Both the position numbers and the translations under genes were made by a program. A stretch of 35,044 bases of DNA from a virus. Shown one piece after another: positions 7,346 to 15,709 of the stretch; the first letter of the stretch is position 1; every line of letters begins with the position of its first letter. A model generated the notes under the pieces. The model saw only the letters and a program-made list of their open reading frames with translations. It was not told the origin of the DNA and made no database searches. The stretch covers positions 1 through 35,044 of the IMG/VR virus record IMGVR_UViG_3300009506_000118. One strand, 5' to 3'.

Positions 7346-7850
7346 CTCCACGGATGTTGGAGGTAAGCGCTGGAAGCTGTTGGTCGAACGGCTTTCCAAG
7401 AACCACATCGTCAAGGTGATCGCTTCGGACTGGATCCCGGATAAGCGGAAGAGCTCGTACCTAGTCAGGTTCCTGATCAATAACCTGATCTATCCCGATT
7501 ACCGGAAGTTGTTTCTGACAGAGTGTAAGAAAGCGATCGATTCAGGGTATTACGACCTTGTAATCTCCACCTATCCCCCCCTAGCTTCCATGCAGGCAGG
7601 CTATTATGCCAAACAAAGGGGAATGAAGTGGATCTGCGACCTCCGTGATCCCATTATTCTGTATGATAACCGGTGGGCTGGAAATACCAGGCTATCCAAC
7701 TGGATACGGATTAGGTTGATTGGAAAGTATCTGCGTGCTGCGGATTCCCTTATTTTTACCAATTCTTACCTTGTTTTCTCCTATATGGACGTTACGGGTT
7801 TTGATAAATTGATTAAAAAAGCGGACGTTATTTTTAACATGCATGAATAA
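7308..7850 (+). CDS. GT-B glycosyltransferase, N-terminal half (split GT4-like)
   Basis: Protein of 180 aa matching the N-terminal (acceptor) Rossmann domain of GT4-type enzymes. It opens VKILVLSYYGNSTDVGGKRW, has the LVISTYPPLA strand, then the WICDLRDP motif (normally WI-x-D-[FL]-RDP) near 110-117 and ends at the domain linker (ADSLIFTNSYLV). It stops where the C-terminal domain should begin. That domain is encoded by the next gene, in a different frame, overlapping by 8 bases. The two products probably assemble into one enzyme. A sequencing or evolutionary frameshift is the alternative, but a clean ATG start and stop at the linker favour a true split. Confidence 0.7.
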   Translation: MNVKILVLSYYGNSTDVGGKRWKLLVERLSKNHIVKVIASDWIPDKRKSSYLVRFLINNLIYPDYRKLFLTECKKAIDSGYYDLVISTYPPLASMQAGYYAKQRGMKWICDLRDPIILYDNRWAGNTRLSNWIRIRLIGKYLRAADSLIFTNSYLVFSYMDVTGFDKLIKKADVIFNMHE

Positions 7851-8292
7851 GAGCTTAATCTATACCGGTACCCTTACACCCTATCACAAATGGGCGACAG
7901 ATCTCTTAAAAGAGATCGGGGTATATTATCTGGCCGTAAGTAATCATCCCAATTATCAGGGACTGATCCAGCAATCCGGGTTCTGTTTGTCAATCATGCC
8001 AGATACTAAACACCCATACCCAATTGTTCAGGCTAAGATCTTCGATTATCTGAAGTATAAGAAGCCTATTATCCACATGACCAAACACTACGATGAGACA
8101 AGTATTATCATCAAGGACCTTGATGCTGGGATGAGTTACATCCAGGGGACAAGTAATCCGCAGGATATTTTGGATTTTATGAATGGCGAACACAAGTATT
8201 CTTACGACGGAAGATTCAGTGCAGATCGCGCTGTCGAACAGTTGGAAAAAATAATTTTTAAGACGTTATGGACCGCAGGCACAAATTTATAA
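7843..8292 (+). CDS. GT-B glycosyltransferase, C-terminal half (split GT4-like)
   Basis: Protein of 149 aa that begins with the strand typical of the C-terminal, donor-binding domain of GT4 enzymes (SLIYTGTLTPYHKW). It continues with a region where the nucleotide-sugar site would lie (FCLSIMPDTKHPYPIVQAKIFDYLKYKKPII), in which the usual acidic E-x7-E motif is reduced. Its ATG lies inside the end of the preceding N-terminal-half gene. Alone it lacks the acceptor domain, so it should need its partner. Its end overlaps the sulfotransferase gene by 25 bases. Confidence 0.65.
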   Translation: MNKSLIYTGTLTPYHKWATDLLKEIGVYYLAVSNHPNYQGLIQQSGFCLSIMPDTKHPYPIVQAKIFDYLKYKKPIIHMTKHYDETSIIIKDLDAGMSYIQGTSNPQDILDFMNGEHKYSYDGRFSADRAVEQLEKIIFKTLWTAGTNL

Positions 8293-8918
8293 TTAGCCCC
8301 GAATACAACTTTATCTATTACGAGATCCAGAAGTGTGCGACGGAAACCCTGCGGAAGTACTTTCTTGGGAACAAGAACCGAAATCGCAACCCGAATAAGT
8401 ACGGGGCAGTTCGCATTTCCGGCGGTTTATCCACAGTGGTTCCTTACCGCGCTGATGGTTTTTATCAGTTTACTTTTATCCGGAATCCGTTTGAGAGGAT
8501 TGTCAGTGCCTGGTTGAGTAAGTTTCCACAGTACCATGATCCAAAGCATCCGACCCTGCCAGGTATCAGGGATCCGAGGCTGTCACTTGACACAACTTTT
8601 GAGGAATTTGTCAGGTTTATTGCACAAATTCCTGACAAAAAGGCGGATTGTCACTTTAAGTCCATGCATGCTTTTTTACCGGATATAGAGAATGGAAGGG
8701 TCTGGACCTCTGATTTCACAATAGGAAGGGTTGAAAGTTTGGAATCTGATTTTAACTATATCAGAGTGAGGATAGGTCTTCCTTTAGATCCTATCCCCGT
8801 GGAGAATAAAACCAAAAAGGACAAACCTTGGAGGGAGTACTATACCCCGGAGCTCAGGGATCTGGTTGCTTTGCGCTATGCCAAGGATCTGAAAATATTT
8901 GGATATACTTTTGATTGA
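8268..8918 (+). CDS. Carbohydrate sulfotransferase-like (Sulfotransfer_2 type)
   Basis: Protein of 216 aa. The PAPS-binding signatures are visible: the 5'-phosphosulfate loop IQKCATETLRK at 20-30 (usually P-K-x-A-S/G-T-x-L) with Lys22, and the 3'-phosphate motif FTFIRNPFERIVSAW at 68-82 with Arg72 and Ser80. Enzymes of this family move sulfate from PAPS to hydroxyls of sugars. The host must supply PAPS, since no PAPS synthesis gene is visible. There is no membrane segment, unlike animal Golgi enzymes, so it would act in the cytoplasm. It sits among sugar transferases, which supports a sulfated glycan product. The C-terminal YTPELRDLVALRYAKDL helix also fits the family. Confidence 0.8.
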   Translation: MDRRHKFIISPEYNFIYYEIQKCATETLRKYFLGNKNRNRNPNKYGAVRISGGLSTVVPYRADGFYQFTFIRNPFERIVSAWLSKFPQYHDPKHPTLPGIRDPRLSLDTTFEEFVRFIAQIPDKKADCHFKSMHAFLPDIENGRVWTSDFTIGRVESLESDFNYIRVRIGLPLDPIPVENKTKKDKPWREYYTPELRDLVALRYAKDLKIFGYTFD

Positions 8919-9682
8919 TGATAAGTGTTATTCTAAACGTATACAAGCGACCCCATATGCTGGATAGGCAGATCGATGCCATCCTGGGCCAGACCATTCC
9001 AGTAGAACCACATAATATCCATGTGTGGTACAATTGGGCGGAGGGTTTTTCACCTTCACCCGCACCTGCGGAACAGAATGTCAAGACCTATTATTCCAGC
9101 TGGAACACCAAGTTCTTCGGTCGCTTCACCCTTCCCTTTCTCTGCCGGACCCCTTACATCGCTATCTTCGACGACGACAACATACCGGAGGCCCGCTGGC
9201 TGGAGAACTGCCTTACAGTTATTAACACGCCGGAGACCAACGGAATCCTGGGCGGCGTGGGAGTGATCATGAAAAATACCAAGAAGAAGTCACTGAGAAA
9301 GAACGAAAAACCTCTTTATCGAATAGGTTGGAACGGCTGGCACTTGGATCACACCGAGAGGGTGGATTATGTGGGACAGACCTGGTTCTTTCGGAAGGAG
9401 TGGGCTAAGTACATGTGGTACGAGGAACCCCGCAACTGGGACAACGGAGAGGACATCATGTTCTGTTACCTGGCCCAGAAGTATGGAGGGATCAATTGTT
9501 TCGTTCCTCCTCACCCGGATGACAATACCGAGCTGTGGTCCACGGATTACAATACTGCTTGGAGGGAGGGGCGGGATGAGAACGCATCCTGGAGGCTGGC
9601 TGGACATCGCGAGGTTCGTGAAAGCATTATGTGGCACTGTATCGATAATGGTTGGAAAACTGTACATGAAGTGACGAGATGA
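8918..9682 (+). CDS. Glycosyltransferase family 2-like
   Basis: Protein of 254 aa from the ATG that overlaps the previous TGA. GT2 features: MISVILNVYKRPHMLDRQI at the N-terminus and YIAIFDDDNIP near residues 83-93, a clear DDD metal site. A later segment, WDNGEDIMFCYLAQKYGG, carries the E-D pair expected for the catalytic base region. A HxxE/His-rich end follows. It is probably soluble and part of the glycan assembly line directly after the sulfotransferase gene. Confidence 0.8.
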   Translation: MISVILNVYKRPHMLDRQIDAILGQTIPVEPHNIHVWYNWAEGFSPSPAPAEQNVKTYYSSWNTKFFGRFTLPFLCRTPYIAIFDDDNIPEARWLENCLTVINTPETNGILGGVGVIMKNTKKKSLRKNEKPLYRIGWNGWHLDHTERVDYVGQTWFFRKEWAKYMWYEEPRNWDNGEDIMFCYLAQKYGGINCFVPPHPDDNTELWSTDYNTAWREGRDENASWRLAGHREVRESIMWHCIDNGWKTVHEVTR

Positions 9683-9694
9683 AAAATTATAGAG

Positions 9695-9937
9695 ATGGCG
9701 CATGATGATGTTTCTTTAATGAGATATGGATTTATCAAGGATGAATCTGGACTTTTGGAAGTATTATGGATGACGGATGATGGACACATGCACATGAAAT
9801 TAATGAAAACAGATACTGGTTATTGGGTGATATTGGAGAAAAATTCTTCTGGTCACCGCACATATATGAATATTGGTCACCTAACCTCTATTAAAAATAT
9901 TCTTGACTTAAGAGATCAATTAATAAAGACACAATAA
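9695..9937 (+). CDS. Hypothetical small protein
   Basis: Protein of 80 aa with alternating strands, rich in Met and His (TDDGHMHMKLMKTD), and a C-terminal helix (IKNILDLRDQLIKTQ). No family was recognised. Its DNA is more AT-rich than its neighbours. It interrupts the run of glycan enzymes and may be a small inserted phage gene. Confidence 0.6.
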   Translation: MAHDDVSLMRYGFIKDESGLLEVLWMTDDGHMHMKLMKTDTGYWVILEKNSSGHRTYMNIGHLTSIKNILDLRDQLIKTQ

Positions 9938-9942
9938 TAGAG

Positions 9943-10698
9943 ATGAAAGACTTTACCGAACACTTTTTCATGCTCTACAATAAACTCAAAAATAAGGAAC
10001 ACTATGCCTTCTCGAGATTCAGTGATGGCGAGCTCCGCATCATGGAGAACAAGGAGCTTATCCTGGGTGATAACTTCAACAAGATCGGAACCCGAAGGCG
10101 GAGAAGCCATTATACGCCTGAAGACCGTAAACATTTCGATCCCAAGTACCACCAGTACATCCGCCAGCGGCTAATGGACGCCTATCAGTACAAGAAAAAA
10201 AACTACTATGTGGGGTTGTCCTGCAGGTGCTGTGTAGGGCCAGCTGGGTTTAACAAGATGGTGAAGTGGAGGGGTGGTGATGACGAGTACCTGACATGGT
10301 CGAATCTCTGGGTCAATGCCAACTATCCGTTATTTGTTGAGCACATGATACCGGAATTCGGTAAGAATCGCATCGTTTATATTTGCAATGAGAATGCGAA
10401 TTTGTCTGGCTTGCCGTTCGAGGTGGAGAAGGATTTTCGGGTGGGAGACAACTGCATAGTCAATGATTTTCTGCTATACTGGGCCATTGGCGGCTGGATC
10501 CATCGGGAAGGTATCACGGATCGCGTGTTCCTGTTCAGTGCCAGCAGCCTCAGCAATGTCCTGATCTATGAACTCTACAGATGGTTTGGGCCCATTAATA
10601 CCTACCTGGACATTGGAACCACCCTGAATCCATATATTGGACTTCCTGGCACCAGGGGATACCTTACCGGTAAAAACCGCAAGCAATGCATTTGGTAA
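9943..10698 (+). CDS. GT-D-fold (DUF1792-like) glycosyltransferase
   Basis: Protein of 251 aa. The N-terminal AFSRFSDGELRIM (22-34) matches the [FY]xRFGDGE site of GT-D enzymes, with D28 and E30 as the DxE metal site. Near the C-terminus, VFLFSASSLSNVLIYEL and INTYLDIGTTLNPY match the usual 'GP/A-x-S...DIG' closing elements. GT-D enzymes add a further sugar, for example glucose, to a glycoprotein or polysaccharide glycan; the first described member extends the glycan of Ser-rich adhesins. That is notable here because Ser-rich virion proteins are encoded downstream. The exact donor is unknown. Confidence 0.7.
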   Translation: MKDFTEHFFMLYNKLKNKEHYAFSRFSDGELRIMENKELILGDNFNKIGTRRRRSHYTPEDRKHFDPKYHQYIRQRLMDAYQYKKKNYYVGLSCRCCVGPAGFNKMVKWRGGDDEYLTWSNLWVNANYPLFVEHMIPEFGKNRIVYICNENANLSGLPFEVEKDFRVGDNCIVNDFLLYWAIGGWIHREGITDRVFLFSASSLSNVLIYELYRWFGPINTYLDIGTTLNPYIGLPGTRGYLTGKNRKQCIW

Positions 10699-11081
10699 AG
10701 AATAAAGTCAAGTACTGGGAGTTCATCCGTAGGCTCCGGAACGATGAAAAAGTTAAGATTGGATTTATCAACCAGGATAATATAACTGTTGAACAACAGC
10801 TCGAATACATGGGAAAGTACAATGATAATTACTACATTTGTGTCCACCAGGGCATTCCGTTGGGATATATCGGCCAGGTAGATGGTGATATCCGCCTTGC
10901 CGTAACTCCCGCTTATCACGGACAGGGAGTGGCCACGTTTATGCTGACCAAGTTCATGACTCTATACCCGGAAGCCACGGCAAAGGTTAAGTTAGATAAT
11001 ATTGCAAGTAACAGATTGTTCCCTAGTTGCGGATTCGTACAATACGATCAGGATAAAAACTTTTTTTATTACAAGCTATGA
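10686..11081 (+). CDS. GNAT-family N-acetyltransferase
   Basis: Protein of 131 aa. The acetyl-CoA loop is LAVTPAYHGQGVATFML at 71-87, matching GNAT motif A with H-G-Q-G-V-A in place of the usual R-G-x-G-x-G/A. Strands before it and the VKLDNIASNRLFPSCGF segment after it (motif B) complete the fold. It would acetylate an amino group. The next gene is an aminotransferase with a 4-base overlap, so the pair could make an N-acetylated amino sugar, as in other nucleotide-sugar pathways. The substrate is inferred from context. Confidence 0.75.
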   Translation: MHLVKNKVKYWEFIRRLRNDEKVKIGFINQDNITVEQQLEYMGKYNDNYYICVHQGIPLGYIGQVDGDIRLAVTPAYHGQGVATFMLTKFMTLYPEATAKVKLDNIASNRLFPSCGFVQYDQDKNFFYYKL

Positions 11082-11704
11082 CACTTAAACACAGCAGAAA
11101 CAATCCCTACAACGTAGTGAGTATGTTTGAGGATGAGATCGAGGAATATACCGGAGCACCATATGCTATTGCCGTAGATAGTTGTACCAATGCCCTGTTT
11201 CTTTGCATGAAATATCTGGGAGTTGGTGGTCAGATGGTTATTCTTCCCAAAAAAACCTACTTATCTGTACCCATGATGCTCATTCATGCCGGTGGAATCC
11301 CGGTGTTTAAGGATATCGAGTGGTCCGGTATGTACCAGTTGGAGCCGCTTCCACTCTGGGACTCGGCCAAGCGCCTGACCAGCGGTATGTATAAAAATGG
11401 ACAATTTATTTGCCTATCTTTTCACATCAAGAAACAACTTGGAATTGGGAAGGGGGGTATGATTCTAACCGATGATTGGGAGGCGAAAAGCTGGTTTAAG
11501 ATGGCCAGATATGAAGGAAGGTCTGAAATGAACTATAAGGATGATAACATCAAGATGTTGGGCTGGAACATGTACATGACGCCCCAGCAGGCCGCTCATG
11601 GATTGGCCTTGATACAGAATTATCCAGAGCACATGCCGGACCTGGGAGAGAATGACGGGTACAAGGATCTTACTGAAAACGATATCTTTAAGCAGTATGT
11701 ATAA
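11078..11704 (+). CDS. DegT/DnrJ/EryC1-type aminotransferase, short form
   Basis: Protein of 208 aa resembling the large PLP domain of sugar aminotransferases: YAIAVDSCTNALFL near 29-42 (phosphate-binding serine/threonine region), D95 in WDSAKR (pairs with PLP nitrogen) and the catalytic SFHIKKQLGIGKGGMILTDD segment with K119 in the SFHxxK position. Typical members have 360-400 aa; the C-terminal small domain is missing here. It could act as a dimer with reduced substrate specificity, or be an active remnant. The order GNAT-aminotransferase suggests synthesis of an N-acetylamino sugar. Confidence 0.7.
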   Translation: MTLKHSRNNPYNVVSMFEDEIEEYTGAPYAIAVDSCTNALFLCMKYLGVGGQMVILPKKTYLSVPMMLIHAGGIPVFKDIEWSGMYQLEPLPLWDSAKRLTSGMYKNGQFICLSFHIKKQLGIGKGGMILTDDWEAKSWFKMARYEGRSEMNYKDDNIKMLGWNMYMTPQQAAHGLALIQNYPEHMPDLGENDGYKDLTENDIFKQYV

Positions 11705-12260
11705 CCATAATAAAAAACTGGTTTTTGTCCACGTACCACGTACCGGAGGGACCGCGATCAAGAATTCATTGGGCGGATTTCGGAAACCAGGGGTGGGCTA
11801 TCACGAGAACTGGGAGACGATTAAGGCCGCTAATCCAAAGGCGTGGGAAAATTACTTTAAGTTTTCCGTGGTAAGAAATCCCTGGGACCGGGTCTATTCC
11901 ATCTACAGCTATTACAAAAATAGTCCACGTCAAAGGACAGGGGTCAAACCCAGGGAGCTTCCGGATATGTTTGAGGATTTTGTGTGGGATCTCAGCCGGT
12001 ATCTTGGCATTCTTGGACTCAATTACAATCAGTGTGAATATATTGGGGATGAGCTTAATTTTGTTTGCAGGTTTGAGAATCTCAGGAATGATTTTAAGTA
12101 CATGTGTAAGCTCGCTGGGGTAACTCCTGTTCGTGAGTTTGAACGAAAAAGGGAATCGCGCAGGGATCCAAATTATACGAATGTTTATAATTCACAACTG
12201 GAGTACATTGTAGAATCTTACTTTGCGGAGGATATTGAAAAATATGGATATGAATACTAA
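11697..12260 (+). CDS. Second sulfotransferase-like protein
   Basis: Protein of 187 aa from the ATG that overlaps the aminotransferase stop by 8 bases. The 5'-phosphosulfate motif is VHVPRTGGTAIKN at 11-23, with Arg at the place of the usual Lys of PKTGGT. The 3'-phosphate motif is FKFSVVRNPWDRVYSIYSYY at 54-73 with R60 and S68. It has the compact size of bacterial and viral family-2 sulfotransferases. It is not a close copy of the enzyme at 8268-8918, so the two may sulfate different sugars or positions. The Lys-to-Arg change leaves some doubt about activity. Confidence 0.75.
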   Translation: MYNHNKKLVFVHVPRTGGTAIKNSLGGFRKPGVGYHENWETIKAANPKAWENYFKFSVVRNPWDRVYSIYSYYKNSPRQRTGVKPRELPDMFEDFVWDLSRYLGILGLNYNQCEYIGDELNFVCRFENLRNDFKYMCKLAGVTPVREFERKRESRRDPNYTNVYNSQLEYIVESYFAEDIEKYGYEY

Positions 12261-13074
12261 GAGAATAGCACTCTGTCTCTATGGTTACTTTAACAATAAA
12301 ACTAATCCGCACGCGGGGATACGTGGGTATCAGTACATTAAAGAAAATATACTGGATAAATATGTTACAGATGTTTACCTGCATTCTTGGGACGCGGACA
12401 ACGATAGTCTGATTCTGTCCCTGTATAATCCTATCAGTTGCACCATCGAGACCCAGATAGACTTTAATCCGATAGCTAGAGCGGAAGGGATAGATGAGGA
12501 TTGGATCAATGGAAGATATAAGAGGAAGGGTTCGCGATTCGCGAATTGTACAGTTCACAACTCCTTAAGCTTCTTTTATTCTCGTTCTCAGGCGATTTGG
12601 CATAAGTGTTGGGGGGAGATCGAGTTGGGTATTATCTACGATTATGTGATTGTATGCAGATTCGATCTTGGCCAGCGCAGCGGAGTGCACCGCGGGTTTA
12701 ATGTTTCGAAGATGCCGTTCGATCCAAAATTATCAATGGAGTTTATCTACAGCGCGATGTGGGACCAGCTCAATGCCGGATACGCCGATCAGTGGTTCTT
12801 TTCCAATAGCGCCAATATCGATAAGCTCGGGACGATGTATTCTGCATCACTTGAGTATTTAAGGCCCTATAGTTTTTATTTTACAATGTTAACAGGTGGA
12901 TGGCCCGAGAGTAACAGTAATGATGAATTCTCAAATGAACGGTTAGGGGGTCCGGGCACTTTTTATCCGGTGAAGTATCCCAGGTGGCAGATGATTAACA
13001 ATCATATCCTGCATAAGTGGCACTTTATTCAAACCGGATTGTATGAAAAATCCAAATTTTTAGACGGGACATGA
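12250..13074 (+). CDS. Glycosyltransferase-like protein of the glycan island
   Basis: Protein of 274 aa; an in-frame ATG lies two codons upstream. The opening KRIALCLYGYFNN, then KENILDKYVTDVYLHSWD and later YDYVIVCRFDLGQ, is a pattern I associate with uncharacterised glycosyltransferase-like proteins of viruses and polysaccharide clusters: an HSWD site and a CRFD acidic motif. No membrane segment is present. The function is inferred from this pattern and from its position between sugar-modifying genes. Confidence 0.5.
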   Translation: MNTKRIALCLYGYFNNKTNPHAGIRGYQYIKENILDKYVTDVYLHSWDADNDSLILSLYNPISCTIETQIDFNPIARAEGIDEDWINGRYKRKGSRFANCTVHNSLSFFYSRSQAIWHKCWGEIELGIIYDYVIVCRFDLGQRSGVHRGFNVSKMPFDPKLSMEFIYSAMWDQLNAGYADQWFFSNSANIDKLGTMYSASLEYLRPYSFYFTMLTGGWPESNSNDEFSNERLGGPGTFYPVKYPRWQMINNHILHKWHFIQTGLYEKSKFLDGT

Positions 13075-13745
13075 AACCAACACTCGTACTTTACACGCAC
13101 ACGGATATGGCTGATGTCTGGCCCATCTTCTTTGGACAGGTCTCGAAGTACATGTGGCAGTACCGGAAGATTGTTTATGTGGACCGGTATACGGATTTAA
13201 TACCATTGGATTACGAGAAGATTATTTATGATGATCGGTTGTCCTATAGGAAGAGGATGCTTTTTAGTCTCGCCCGGACCAACGATTTGGTGATCCTGTT
13301 CCAGCACGAGGATATGTTCCTGTATGATGCCCCGATGTTATCTGTTGTAGAGGATATGGCAGATGCGCTCATGCATCCGGGAGGACCTGCTTTCATGCGC
13401 CTGGTGCCCGTAGACGAGGATGTGGAGCGTAAGTATGGGTTCACGGTTCAACCAGCCATCTGGCCCCGGCAGCGTCTGTATAAGCTCCTGGATCAGTCCC
13501 GGGGAGAATCGATCTGGGACCTGGAGACTAAATCCAGGAGAGCTTTTCATCGATTAGCCTATAACAGTATCTCGATTCAGAAAGGGGAGAAGAGGGGGAA
13601 GTATCACTACGATTCGCCCATGTTCCCGGCCTGCGCCACAGCAATAACCAAAGGGAGGTGGAATACCAAGGAATATGGAAAGGAACTGGCAGAATTATTC
13701 TTTAAGTATAAGATCGATCCAAACGAAAGGGGAACCAATGATTAA
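13071..13745 (+). CDS. Unknown protein of the glycan island
   Basis: Protein of 224 aa with an ATGA junction to the gene before. Alternating strands and helices begin at PTLVLYTHTDMADVW, followed by KIVYVDRYTDL and DLVILFQHEDMFLYD. The H-E-D in the last segment could be a metal site of a GT-A-like fold. Similar proteins are often found beside glycosyltransferases, but I cannot name the family. Its end overlaps the bifunctional gene that follows by 8 bases. Confidence 0.5.
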   Translation: MKPTLVLYTHTDMADVWPIFFGQVSKYMWQYRKIVYVDRYTDLIPLDYEKIIYDDRLSYRKRMLFSLARTNDLVILFQHEDMFLYDAPMLSVVEDMADALMHPGGPAFMRLVPVDEDVERKYGFTVQPAIWPRQRLYKLLDQSRGESIWDLETKSRRAFHRLAYNSISIQKGEKRGKYHYDSPMFPACATAITKGRWNTKEYGKELAELFFKYKIDPNERGTND

Positions 13746-15111
13746 GGCTGTTATTTTTGATCTGGACGGCGTCCTTGTAGAACTCAAGGATGCCCATTTT
13801 GAGTGTCTGAACCGCGCACTTGCCGGTATTGGGGAAGAGTATGTGATTTCCATAGATGATCATTACGGAAAGTTTGACGGTCTTCCTACCCGTAATAAGT
13901 TACAAATGCTCACCGAGGACAGGGGGCTTCCGGAGAAGGAATACTGGCAGATCAACGACTGGAAGCAACGGTTTACTATTGGATATATCGAAGACCGGGT
14001 CGAGCGATCCCAGGATCTAAGAAATCTGATGGCCTGGTTAAATGCCAGCAGAATAAAGATTGCGGTTGCCTCCAACTCGGTTCGCAATACGATCTACACC
14101 GCGTTGGTTAAGCTCGGGGTAATCACTTATGTGGACTTTATTCTCTCCAACCAGGATGTAGTAAATGCCAAACCTAACCCAGAGATCTATTTAAAAACAA
14201 TAGCCGGACTTGGATTAAAGCCGGAGGAGTGCCTGGTGGTGGAGGATAGTCCATACGGGGTCAATGCAGCGGTAGCGAGTGGAGCCCGCGTTATGCGTGT
14301 GGCAGGAACGGGTGAGGTTAAAAAGTCCAACATCGAAAACTTTATCAAAACAATGAATATGGAAACCACTATAAAAAAATGGTCCGCCCCGAAGTGGAAA
14401 GTTTTGATCCCTATGGCCGGTGCCGGAAGTAGGTTCGAGAAGGCCGGTTATACCTTCCCCAAACCCCTTATCGAGGTCAATGGCAAACCTATGATCCAGG
14501 TCGTGGTAGAAAACCTGGGAATAGACGCCGAGTTTATCTACATCGTGCAGGAGGAGCACTACAAGAAGTACAATCTCTGGCACTTTCTCAACCTTCTTAC
14601 CCCGAACTGCAGGGTGATTACCATAAATGAGCTGACCGAAGGTGCCGCCTGTACTACCTTACTCGCCAAGAACATGATTAATAATGGCGATCATCTTCTG
14701 ATTGCTAATTCCGATCAGTTCGTGGAATGGGATTCTAATAGGTTTTATTACTCCATGGAAGACTCCGGAGTAGATGGCGGGATCCTGTGTTTCTACAATA
14801 CTCATCCGAAGTGGAGCTACGTTCAGCTCAATGACCGCGGGTTCGTGACCGAGGTGGCCGAGAAGGTACCGATAAGTACGAATGCAACGGTTGGAATCTA
14901 TTACTGGAAAAAAGGCAGCGATTATGTAAAATACGCTGAACAAATGATCCAAAAGAATATCCGCACCAATGGAGAGTTTTACGTGGCGCCAGTCTTTAAT
15001 GAGGCCATTGAGGCGGGGGCCAGGATAAGGTCCTTCTACGCCGAGCAGATGTGGGGTCTGGGCACTCCGGAGGATCTTGATCATTATTTAAAACACCATG
15101 GACGTAACTGA
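13738..15111 (+). CDS. Bifunctional HAD phosphatase / sugar-phosphate nucleotidyltransferase
   Basis: Protein of 457 aa made of two domains. Residues 1-205 are a beta-phosphoglucomutase-like HAD enzyme: D8-x-D10 in FDLDGV, VASNS at 110-114, K145, and E169-D170 in VVEDSPYG. Residues 218-457 are a nucleotidyltransferase: IPMAGAGSRF at 224-233 and FPKPL at 240-244, then an NSDQ acidic site (IANSDQFVEW). The start is the ATG overlapping the previous stop; an upstream extension in frame is less likely. The fusion would process a sugar phosphate and activate it as a nucleotide sugar, giving a donor for the transferases. The exact sugar and nucleotide are unknown. Confidence 0.85.
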   Translation: MIKAVIFDLDGVLVELKDAHFECLNRALAGIGEEYVISIDDHYGKFDGLPTRNKLQMLTEDRGLPEKEYWQINDWKQRFTIGYIEDRVERSQDLRNLMAWLNASRIKIAVASNSVRNTIYTALVKLGVITYVDFILSNQDVVNAKPNPEIYLKTIAGLGLKPEECLVVEDSPYGVNAAVASGARVMRVAGTGEVKKSNIENFIKTMNMETTIKKWSAPKWKVLIPMAGAGSRFEKAGYTFPKPLIEVNGKPMIQVVVENLGIDAEFIYIVQEEHYKKYNLWHFLNLLTPNCRVITINELTEGAACTTLLAKNMINNGDHLLIANSDQFVEWDSNRFYYSMEDSGVDGGILCFYNTHPKWSYVQLNDRGFVTEVAEKVPISTNATVGIYYWKKGSDYVKYAEQMIQKNIRTNGEFYVAPVFNEAIEAGARIRSFYAEQMWGLGTPEDLDHYLKHHGRN

Positions 15112-15709
15112 TGCAAAATATGCAATAGTTGTCCAGGGACCGTCGATGTACTATCCTATTTTGAGGCATAAATTTCGCGGTTTCAGCGTTATCTGGTCTA
15201 CCTGGAATGGAGAACGGGTGCCATGGATGAAAGGAGAAGTTGTTCTGAACAAGGTTCCGGAAATCAAGGGCACGCGCAACATCGCGATGCAACAGATCAG
15301 TACCTACAACGGGATCTTAAGGGCCAAAGAGCTTGGGTTTGAGCGGGTATTTAAGTGGAGAAGCGATATGTACCCTATCGGCATGCATAGAATACTTAAG
15401 CTATTGGATTTCAGCAGTATCAATATGATGTACTATCACAATCATCGCGATGGATACTTTGTGGACTTCTTCATGGAGGGGGATGTTGATACCATGCTTA
15501 AGATCTGGGACTTCAAGGATTTTGATGTTGAATATCCGGAGCTGGCCATCAAAAACAGCATCATTAAACACAGGATCGACAATATTTCATTCTTTGGTGA
15601 TGGGATAACGGAGGACAACGATATCTTTTGGATCAAGAAAGGGTTCTTTTTATCAGAATGCAGATCAAACGAAAGATTAACTTGCAATTATGAGATTCAT
15701 AGCACATAG
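15098..15709 (+). CDS. WavE-like lipopolysaccharide synthesis protein
   Basis: Protein of 203 aa. AIVVQGPSMYY at the start, VIWSTWNGE, then NIAMQQISTYNGILRAKEL and VFKWRSDMYP match the WavE family pattern (VVQGP...STW...NRQ...GL..A...KxRSD). WavE was named from an LPS core cluster in Vibrio and is thought to be a glycosyltransferase. The R-S-D segment is the likely metal site. It is shorter than typical members. The C-terminal part keeps a WIKKGFFLSE stretch. It overlaps its neighbours by 14 and 20 bases. Confidence 0.65.
   Translation: MDVTDAKYAIVVQGPSMYYPILRHKFRGFSVIWSTWNGERVPWMKGEVVLNKVPEIKGTRNIAMQQISTYNGILRAKELGFERVFKWRSDMYPIGMHRILKLLDFSSINMMYYHNHRDGYFVDFFMEGDVDTMLKIWDFKDFDVEYPELAIKNSIIKHRIDNISFFGDGITEDNDIFWIKKGFFLSECRSNERLTCNYEIHST

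Noticed and set aside
7843-7850. Sequencing frameshift in the split glycosyltransferase
   Set aside because: It cannot be excluded, but stop and start lie at the domain linker with the overlap style used throughout this genome, so a real split is preferred.
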